From Clostridia bacterium (GTDB lineage Bacteria; Bacillota; Clostridia; Oscillospirales; Acutalibacteraceae), in NCBI GenBank assembly GCA_017501865.1, contig JAFVWD010000288.1:1-7259 (forward strand): a DNA stretch of 7,259 nucleotides, written 5' to 3'. Positions 1 to 5,568 of this stretch are shown here, one piece after another. Each line of letters opens with the position of its first letter. The stretch's first letter is position 1. Position numbers and translations under genes: made by a program. The notes below the pieces were generated by a model. That model had not been told where the DNA came from and searched no databases. It was given only the letters and a program-made list of their open reading frames with translations.

Positions 1-746
1 CCTAAAATCATTATTACTGAACCAATAATGAAAACATAAGGGAAAGAAATTGTTTCATTTGCTTTTACTTCAGCTGTTGTTAAGCCGGTAAATACCGCAC
101 AAAGTGCAATAGCAATTGTACCTGCAATCATACCAACAGCTGAGCCTAAACCACCCATAAGGTTAATAACTGCATTACCCTCTGAACGAAGTGATGGCGG
201 TGTTAAGTCCGGCATCAATGCAACAACAGGTGCGCGCCACAAAGACATGGAGAATACAAACAAAATAACTGTAATCATTGTAAGTGGAAGTGCCAAATCA
301 CCTGTTGTATTAAGTGCAACAAACGGAATAAGTGCAAATAACACTGCAGAAATAGGTGCACAAGACACAATAAACGGACGACGTTTACCTAATTTTGAGT
401 GACAGTTATCTGAAAGCTTACCAAATGTCGGTTGGAATATAACACCGAAAATATTATCGAATGTCATTATTATACCTATAAAGAGAGGTACTAATGTAAA
501 TCCACCGCCGAGAGCAACAGTACTCTCACCTTGTGCTGCTGCAAAGTCACCAATCCACGGAATAGCATTTGCAATAGCATTACTCCAATCAGAAATCATT
601 GAACTTTCTGAAAGAATTTTATTAAGAATTTTTGTAATGTATGGGTCATAAATAGCCCATGCAATTGATGTAGCCAGGAAGCCGAAACCGGTTAAAATCG
701 TCTTTTTATAATCAAGCTTTAAACCGTCCTTTGTTTTTTCAGCCAT
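1..746 (-). CDS. MFS transporter, SLC45-like, N-terminal part (cut by window edge)
   Basis: This is an integral membrane transporter of the major facilitator superfamily. 248 residues are visible and the C-terminal half lies outside the window. Seen: a short cytoplasmic start (MAEKTKDGLKLDYKK), TM1 at about 14-32, then hydrophobic segments at about 84-108, 124-145, 150-170, 191-220 and from 235 to the edge. The loop after TM2 holds an MFS motif-A-like signature (KLSDNCHSKLGKRRP, about 110-124). The segment WRAPVVALMPDLTP at 170-183, followed by RSEGNAVINLMGG (187-199), resembles the TM4-TM5 region of the SLC45/sucrose-transporter branch. Members are thought to be sugar-cation symporters, but bacterial substrates are mostly unknown. 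The TM1-TM2 loop (about 33-82) is unusually long. The ATG start is supported by GGAGG at 755-759, eight bases upstream. The gene has its own promoter (780-808), so it is probably not simply a read-through part of the upstream operon. MFS membership is near certain; the subfamily is fairly sure and the substrate unknown. Confidence 0.88.
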   Translation of the reverse strand, partial: MAEKTKDGLKLDYKKTILTGFGFLATSIAWAIYDPYITKILNKILSESSMISDWSNAIANAIPWIGDFAAAQGESTVALGGGFTLVPLFIGIIMTFDNIFGVIFQPTFGKLSDNCHSKLGKRRPFIVSCAPISAVLFALIPFVALNTTGDLALPLTMITVILFVFSMSLWRAPVVALMPDLTPPSLRSEGNAVINLMGGLGSAVGMIAGTIAIALCAVFTGLTTAEVKANETISFPYVFIIGSVIMIL

Positions 747-779
747 CGGACCTACCTCCATTCATAAATTAATAAAATA

Positions 780-808
780 ATTATAACATATTAAACAATT
801 ATTTCCAA
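780..808 (-). promoter_or_regulatory. Sigma-A promoter for the MFS transporter
   Basis: Read on the minus strand there is a -35 box TTGGAA (808-803, four of six consensus bases), a 17-base spacer, and a perfect TATAAT -10 box (785-780). The -10 box is preceded by TGT, so it is an extended -10. Transcription should start near 773, giving a leader of about 27 bases with GGAGG (759-755) eight bases before the ATG. The match to consensus and the spacing make this a convincing promoter. Confidence 0.8.
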
Positions 809-875
809 TTATAAATAATATGAATTTTCATTTTTGGAACTTTACCCAAATAAAGTCTTTTTAATTTGTGCAAAT
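803..875. promoter_or_regulatory. Inverted repeats upstream of the transporter promoter (possible operators)
   Basis: Three short inverted repeats sit in the gap between the aldolase gene and the transporter promoter. TTCCAA (803-808, overlapping the -35 box) pairs with TTGGAA (834-839). Between them lies ATGAA-TT-TTCAT (820-831). Further upstream is ATTTG-TG-CAAAT (864-875). The positions suit a regulator of the transporter, but the region is very AT-rich, so such symmetry can arise by chance. No known operator consensus is recognised. Confidence 0.25.
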
Positions 876-888
876 AAACTTAATATCG

Positions 889-2007
889 TTACTTTGCCTG
901 TTTACTTCTGTATGCCTCAGCTTCCCAATTAACAATAAAATCAGTTAATTCTGCTGTCATAGGCTTACCGCCTCCGAAACTTTCTGCATAGCAGGCAATT
1001 TTAAGAGCATCATTGAAAAGCATAGAAGCATTCGTACTTCCTTTTTCGGTAACATCAACAGCATATGCACCGCAATCCTTAACAAGAATAATCTTAGGTA
1101 AAAATCCGTTTTTATTTTTATATTCTGTTGTTTTTGAAGGAATATCCTCTTCATTTTCTATATAAATCGGATAAGGTTTACAATAAACTATCTGATCCGG
1201 ATTGAACGGATTATATATTTTTTTCACCGTTTCTTCACTTTGTGCTATTTTCAATGACTCTTCAGATGGCTCGTAAGAAATAACCGCATCATCATTAAAC
1301 AATTCACCGAAGGTTTCACTTATTTTATTAAATGTGCGCATACTCTTCTCGCCGTCAAATTCACCTGAAGAAAAATCAGGCTCACGGCTTATTTCATTTC
1401 TTATTTTGCTTGTTATCAGACTAAGTTTTTCATCAAGCTCTTCAACTGTATTTCCTGCTACAAATACACCGTGATTTTCAAGCAAAATCATATCAGCACT
1501 TTTATTAAAGCATTTTTTGTATTTTTCCATTAAATCAAAGCAGATTTTAGAAAGAATATACCCCGGCTTGCAAACATCAACCCAAATTACGCTGTCGCCG
1601 AATAATTCTTTTGCTTTTTCTTTACCGTTTTCTGAACAAGTAAGTCCGTTAACAAGTGCCGGATGCAAATGTAAAACAAAGGTATACTCAAAAAGACTGT
1701 GCAATGTAGTTTCAACACTTGGTCTTTTGCTCTCCTCTCCCGGCTCCTTTGCATCTGACAAATCTTCTAAAAACAATGCTTCACGTTCTTTGTCATTATC
1801 GGGATACTCTTTACTGAAAATTTCTTTAAGCTTTGCTCTGTTCATTTTAACAAAGCCATCTTTCGTAATTGTTGAAAGGCTCGTACCCGAACCCTTAATA
1901 TACATTACACCGTTTTCTTTTGCAGAGGTGTTACCACCGCCTGCCAAAACAAGTTCTTCGTTGCTTCCGTAAAAATTAGAAAATTTTACAAGCTCATCAA
2001 TAACCAT
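889..2007 (-). CDS. Class II aldolase/adducin family protein, stand-alone (RhaD/YuxG aldolase-half type)
   Basis: A cytoplasmic enzyme predicted to cleave or form a C-C bond in a phosphorylated sugar with a divalent metal, as in fuculose- and rhamnulose-1-phosphate aldolases. Seen: AGGGNTSAK at 22-30 and IKGSGTSLSTIT at 37-48, the phosphate-binding style loops of the family; PSVETTLH at 96-103 with a candidate acid/base Glu99; HLHP at 113-116 and ENHGVFV at 177-183, which supply three candidate metal-binding histidines (113, 115, 179). The C-terminal part (about 240-372, with FNPDQIVYCK at 268-277 and a WEAEAYR end) resembles the linker region of bifunctional rhamnulose-1-phosphate aldolase/alcohol dehydrogenases. 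The roughly 300-residue dehydrogenase domain of those proteins is absent, and the frame closes with TAA without sign of truncation. It is last in the operon, 11 bases after ygiQ, with AGGATG seven bases before the ATG. The family is sure; the substrate is not. Confidence 0.88.
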   Translation of the reverse strand: MVIDELVKFSNFYGSNEELVLAGGGNTSAKENGVMYIKGSGTSLSTITKDGFVKMNRAKLKEIFSKEYPDNDKEREALFLEDLSDAKEPGEESKRPSVETTLHSLFEYTFVLHLHPALVNGLTCSENGKEKAKELFGDSVIWVDVCKPGYILSKICFDLMEKYKKCFNKSADMILLENHGVFVAGNTVEELDEKLSLITSKIRNEISREPDFSSGEFDGEKSMRTFNKISETFGELFNDDAVISYEPSEESLKIAQSEETVKKIYNPFNPDQIVYCKPYPIYIENEEDIPSKTTEYKNKNGFLPKIILVKDCGAYAVDVTEKGSTNASMLFNDALKIACYAESFGGGKPMTAELTDFIVNWEAEAYRSKQAK

Positions 2008-2018
2008 ATTTACACATC

Positions 2019-3932
2019 CTATCTTTTATTATTTCTTTTTGATTTCATTTTATTATTTTGTTTTGAATTGTTTTTCCTGTTATTTGGTTTTGCACCTTGT
2101 CGCGCTTTTTCAACCCTGTCTTTATAAGAGGGCGCAACGAGGCAGTTTTTGCTGTAACCGATTAAATCCTCCCGTTTTGCTTTAATTAATGCTTTTCGCA
2201 CAAGCTCTGCATTTTTAGGGTCACGACACTGCAGTAAAGCTCTCTGCATTCTTTTTTCTTCAGGTGAACGCGGAACGTAAACCTCATTCAATGTAAACGG
2301 ATCTAACCCTGTATAAAACATAACTGTTGATGCTGTTCCCGGTGTAGGATAAAAATCCTGTACCTGCTCAGGGTTGTAATTCCATTTTTTTATAAACTCT
2401 GACAGTTTTATTGCATCCTGAAGTCTGCTTCCCGGGTGGCTCGACATTAAGTAAGGTACTAAATATTGTTCTTTATTAAAGCTCTTGGTTAATTCAAAAT
2501 ATCTGTTTCTGAATTTTTCATAAACAGAAAACTCCGGTTTGCCCATAAGCTTCAGGACATTCGGTGAACAATGCTCGGGAGCTACCTTAAGCTGACCGCT
2601 TACGTGGTCTTTAACGAGTTTTTTGAAAAACGCATTGCCCGACGGAGATTTGTCTGCTAAAAGATAATCGAACCTTATACCTGAGCGAATGAAAACTTTT
2701 TTAACTTTAGGAAGCTTTTCTATCTGATAAAGAAGCTCTATATATTCACTGTGATCTGCTTTTAAATTCTTACAAGGTGACGGTGCAAGACATTTTTTGT
2801 CTGCACAGACACCGCTTTTAAGTTGTTTTTCACACGCAGGCCCTCTGAAATTTGCCGTAGGACCGCCAACGTCATTTATGTACCCTTTAAAATCGGGTAA
2901 CTCTGTAAGGAGCTTTGCTTCACTGACTACACTTTCAATACTTCTTGAACGGACACTTCTGCCCTGATGAAATGCCAACGCACAGAAATTACAACCGCCA
3001 AAGCAACCCCTGTTATGAGTAAGTGAAAACTTCACCTCTTCAATAGCGGGAACACCGCCCTTATCCTTGTAAGAAAAATGGTAGTCGCGCATATACGGTA
3101 AATTATAGACCTCATCAAGCTCCTCACGCGTCAATGGCTCCATTGGCGGATTCTGAACAAGCTTTTTGTCTCCGTAATATTCTACCAATGCTTTACCTGA
3201 AACACTGTCCTGATTTTTGTATTGCAAGGCAAATGCTTTTGCATATTCTCTTTTATTATTTTTAACATCCGCAAAATCCCAGGTTCCGCCTATTTCATAG
3301 TGAACCTTGTCATCCTTATTACCTACCCAGACAGTACCGCGTACATCGCGGATTTTCTTCACAGGAACACCCTTTTCGAGAAGTTGTGCTATTCTTCTTA
3401 ATATATTTTCACCCATTCCGTAAGTCAGAATATCTGCTCCGGAATCAATAAGAATGCTTTTCATTACGGTATCGTCCCAATAATCATAATGACCAAACCT
3501 TCTCAGCGAAGCCTCAAGTCCGCCTAAAATAACAGGCACATCCGGGTATGCTTCCCTGATTTTTTTACAATAAACAAGAGTTGCTCTGTCAGGGCGAAGT
3601 CCCGTTTTGCCGTTGGGAGAATAATAATCATAATTACGTTTTCTTTTTGCTACAGTATAATGAGCAACCATTGAATCTATATTACCCGCTGAAACTAAAA
3701 ATCCGAGACGAGGCTCACCAAATCTTTTAAAATCATTAACAGAATGAAAGTCGGGTTGTGCTAAAAAAGCCACGTTAAAGCCCATATCCTCAAGCACACG
3801 CGTAATAATAGCCGCACCAAAGGAGGGATGATCAACATACGCATCACCGCAGACATAAACAAAATCAGCCTGCTCCCAACCACGTTCATTCATTTCCTTT
3901 TTAGTTGTAGGTAAAAACATTTTGCCTTCCAT
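2019..3932 (-). CDS. ygiQ: YgiQ family (UPF0313) radical SAM protein
   Basis: A radical SAM enzyme whose reaction and substrate are unknown. Seen: an N-terminal domain with FLPTTKKEMNERGW (6-19) and AYVDHPSFGAAII (31-43), then GGLEASLRRFGHYDYWDD (137-154), all hallmarks of the family. The radical SAM cluster motif CxxxCxxC is at Cys310, Cys314 and Cys317 (RGCFGGCNFCAL). A second cysteine group (Cys367, 376, 381, 387) follows and could bind metal. SGQLKVAPEH (445-454) and DFYPTPGTAST (526-536) are further family signatures. Length, 637 residues, is normal. The last 24 residues are a low-complexity Asn/Lys/Arg tail, likely disordered. Start choice: ATG at 3932 has GAAAGG nine bases upstream, inside the end of the HAD gene two bases away. 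The internal ATG at 3920 (MFLPTT) matches the usual family start and has GGAAGG four bases upstream, so it is a real alternative. Third gene of the operon. The C-terminal part corresponds to the DUF3362 region of the family. Confidence 0.95.
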   Translation of the reverse strand: MEGKMFLPTTKKEMNERGWEQADFVYVCGDAYVDHPSFGAAIITRVLEDMGFNVAFLAQPDFHSVNDFKRFGEPRLGFLVSAGNIDSMVAHYTVAKRKRNYDYYSPNGKTGLRPDRATLVYCKKIREAYPDVPVILGGLEASLRRFGHYDYWDDTVMKSILIDSGADILTYGMGENILRRIAQLLEKGVPVKKIRDVRGTVWVGNKDDKVHYEIGGTWDFADVKNNKREYAKAFALQYKNQDSVSGKALVEYYGDKKLVQNPPMEPLTREELDEVYNLPYMRDYHFSYKDKGGVPAIEEVKFSLTHNRGCFGGCNFCALAFHQGRSVRSRSIESVVSEAKLLTELPDFKGYINDVGGPTANFRGPACEKQLKSGVCADKKCLAPSPCKNLKADHSEYIELLYQIEKLPKVKKVFIRSGIRFDYLLADKSPSGNAFFKKLVKDHVSGQLKVAPEHCSPNVLKLMGKPEFSVYEKFRNRYFELTKSFNKEQYLVPYLMSSHPGSRLQDAIKLSEFIKKWNYNPEQVQDFYPTPGTASTVMFYTGLDPFTLNEVYVPRSPEEKRMQRALLQCRDPKNAELVRKALIKAKREDLIGYSKNCLVAPSYKDRVEKARQGAKPNNRKNNSKQNNKMKSKRNNKR

Positions 3933-3934
3933 AC

Positions 3935-4624
3935 TTAATTGCCTTTCGCATTTATGTCATTTAAAACATTAAAAATTTCAGAAACATTTTCTATCTGATA
4001 CTTACATTTTTCTATTTCAGGAAATATCCATGTTCCTGTAGTTTTAACCCACACAGGAACACAACCTGCTCTTCTCGAGCCATCCACATCAAATTTCGGA
4101 TGATCGCCAACATACATCATTTCGTTGATATCGACACTTAACCTTTGTGCCATATTTTCAAAGATTCTTTTATCAGGCTTATAAATTCCTATATCCCCAC
4201 TTATAATAACTTCGTCAACCAAATTCTTAAACCCTAATAACTCGAGCTTACCTGTCTGTGTTTCATGGTCACCATTTGTTATAATCCCTGTTTTATAGCC
4301 CTTTTCACGAAGAGCATTCAGTATATCTTCAGAAAATTCGTACTTAACAGCAATTTTTCTGAACCACGATAAAAGATATTCCGTATAATCATTAAACTCA
4401 GGTGGTGTATTGAATACACCTATATCAATTAAGTGAGTATGTATCTCTTCCCAGCCACGGTGGACAAACTGTCTGTCTGCCCACGAGAGGTTTTCATAAA
4501 TAAATTCGTCTGTTACACCGTCTGAAATATCAAAATAATCCCTGAAATGCGGAACTATTTTTCTGAGGGTTTCATATCTGTCAAACAGTGTATGATCCAA
4601 ATCAAAAACTACCGCTTTAATCAT
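3935..4624 (-). CDS. HAD superfamily hydrolase, subfamily IA (YjjG-like phosphatase)
   Basis: A cytoplasmic Mg-dependent hydrolase, most likely a phosphatase acting on a small phosphorylated metabolite through an aspartyl-phosphate intermediate. All four HAD motifs are visible in 229 residues, the usual length. Motif I is FDLDHTLFD with nucleophile Asp8 and acid/base Asp10; motif II is GIITNG with Thr116; motif III is Lys149 in GIYKPDKRIF; motif IV is GDHPKFDVDGSRRAG with Asp174 and Asp179. A helical cap of type C1 fits between about residues 15 and 95. The ATG lies two bases after the stop of the hydrolase gene upstream, and its modest ribosome site (AGG, nine bases before ATG) lies inside that gene's final codons, so translational coupling is likely. 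Its own stop lies two bases before the first start of ygiQ. The family is certain. The substrate (nucleotide, sugar phosphate or damaged metabolite) cannot be read from sequence. Confidence 0.92.
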   Translation of the reverse strand: MIKAVVFDLDHTLFDRYETLRKIVPHFRDYFDISDGVTDEFIYENLSWADRQFVHRGWEEIHTHLIDIGVFNTPPEFNDYTEYLLSWFRKIAVKYEFSEDILNALREKGYKTGIITNGDHETQTGKLELLGFKNLVDEVIISGDIGIYKPDKRIFENMAQRLSVDINEMMYVGDHPKFDVDGSRRAGCVPVWVKTTGTWIFPEIEKCKYQIENVSEIFNVLNDINAKGN

Positions 4625-4626
4625 AT

Positions 4627-5415
4627 TTATATACCTAATAATTTTTCTGCATTTTTATAAAAAATCTTATTTTCTTCATCTTCGGTCAAGCCCATTGTTT
4701 TCAGCATTCCAACATCCCACGAGGGGGCATTCCAGGGTGAATCTGAACCAAAAAGAATTTTGTTTGTTCCTTTTTTCTCAAGTATTCTGAGAGCACGCTC
4801 CTTAGGCATTGTACCGTAACCGAATGCTGTATCAAAATAACAGGGGATGTCACAAAGATATTTTAATACATCATCACCCATAGAAAGACTTCCCCAATGA
4901 GCGCATACTACAGGTGTTTCTATAAGCTGTACAACTTTTCTTAATCTCTCAGGGGTTGCGTGGTACGGCGGTGCGAAGCCAAAATCCTCTCCCGCGTGAA
5001 AAACAAGAATAAATCCAAGCTTTTCGATTTTTTTATATATAGGTACAAGCCTTTCATCATCAACAAAAAACTGCTGATAATCAGGATGAAGCTTAATACC
5101 TTTTACTCCCTCACTCTTCAGTCTTTCAAGCTCGCCTTCCCAATCCTCTGAAAAAGGAAACACAGAACCAAACGGAATAAGCTTTTCACTTTCAAGAGAA
5201 AGAGCAAAATCATTTACTTTCCGTTGCTGATTTGCATTTGTTGCAATTGAAAGCACGACACTTTTGTCAATACCGTCCTTACTCATTAAGTAAAGCAGAG
5301 AGTCTTTTGTTCCGTCAGTCTGCGGTATGAGTCCTCCCGAAACAAAGCTGAGCTTACTGAGTGTGTTTTTTGCTATTTTTTCCGGGAAGCAATGTGTATG
5401 AAAATCTATAACCAA
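4627..5415 (-). CDS. Amidohydrolase-2 type TIM-barrel metal-dependent hydrolase
   Basis: A cytoplasmic metal-dependent hydrolase or decarboxylase of the amidohydrolase-related superfamily (the group that includes ACMSD). Seen in 262 residues: DFHTH at 4-8 gives the HxH metal pair His6 and His8; GIKLHPDYQ at 106-114 carries the strand-4 region; VFHAGED (138-144) gives His140; CAHWG (171-175) gives His173, the position of the catalytic histidine in ACMSD-like enzymes; FGSDSPW (222-228) gives Asp225, the conserved metal-linked aspartate; NAEKLLGI is a typical end. The start is TTG: an in-frame TGA three codons upstream rules out a longer form, and AAAGGTGA (5429-5422) sits six bases before it. 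It is the first gene of the four-gene minus-strand operon, with the next gene two bases downstream. All catalytic residues appear present, so it should be active. Possible activities range from amide or lactone hydrolysis to decarboxylation. Confidence 0.9.
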   Translation of the reverse strand: MVIDFHTHCFPEKIAKNTLSKLSFVSGGLIPQTDGTKDSLLYLMSKDGIDKSVVLSIATNANQQRKVNDFALSLESEKLIPFGSVFPFSEDWEGELERLKSEGVKGIKLHPDYQQFFVDDERLVPIYKKIEKLGFILVFHAGEDFGFAPPYHATPERLRKVVQLIETPVVCAHWGSLSMGDDVLKYLCDIPCYFDTAFGYGTMPKERALRILEKKGTNKILFGSDSPWNAPSWDVGMLKTMGLTEDEENKIFYKNAEKLLGI

Positions 5416-5421
5416 ATTAAA

Positions 5422-5429
5422 TCACCTTT
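5422..5429 (-). promoter_or_regulatory. Ribosome binding site deciding the TTG start of the hydrolase gene
   Basis: On the minus strand AAAGGTGA is complementary to the 3' end of 16S rRNA and lies six bases before the TTG at 5415-5413. The last three bases of the site also form an in-frame TGA stop, so translation cannot begin further upstream in this frame. Confidence 0.8.
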
Positions 5430-5502
5430 CTTATGATAATCTAAACAAGAGAAAATTTCAATAATTTTCATTAATTTAGCATAGTTATATATTCTCCTCT
5501 TC

Positions 5503-5531
5503 TTGACAAATTATATTGTGTTTGATAAAAT
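5503..5531 (+). promoter_or_regulatory. Sigma-A promoter (extended -10) for the DUF1846 gene
   Basis: A perfect -35 box TTGACA (5503-5508), a 17-base spacer and TAAAAT (5526-5531, five of six consensus bases) preceded by TGA, an extended -10. The start of transcription should be near 5538, leaving a leader of about 30 bases. The minus-strand operon must start from the same 150-base gap. Its promoter is less clear: TTGTCA on the minus strand (5509-5504) overlaps this -35 box, but no good -10 lies at the right distance from it. Confidence 0.85.
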
Positions 5532-5554
5532 TTATTTTTGTATGGAAGTATTCT

Positions 5555-5560
5555 AAGGGG
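5555..5560 (+). promoter_or_regulatory. Ribosome binding site deciding the TTG start of the DUF1846 gene
   Basis: AAGGGG lies eight bases before TTG at 5569-5571. The in-frame GTG at 5560 overlaps the last base of this site and so cannot be served by it. This makes the TTG, which gives a protein beginning MEIERKIGF, the better start. Confidence 0.72.
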
Positions 5561-5568
5561 TGTGTGTT

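Noticed and set aside
839..856. ACTTTA-N6-TAAAGT hairpin as terminator of the four-gene operon
   Set aside because: The stem is six AT-rich pairs and its T-run lies on the plus-strand side, whereas the operon is transcribed on the minus strand.
1517..1972. 151-codon open frame on the plus strand within the aldolase gene
   Set aside because: It lies opposite a gene with clear family motifs, has no ribosome site and its protein is Ser/Leu-rich without recognisable domains; it is a shadow frame.
4960..5151. 63-codon plus-strand frame inside the hydrolase gene
   Set aside because: Antisense shadow with a Lys/Phe-rich product and no ribosome site.
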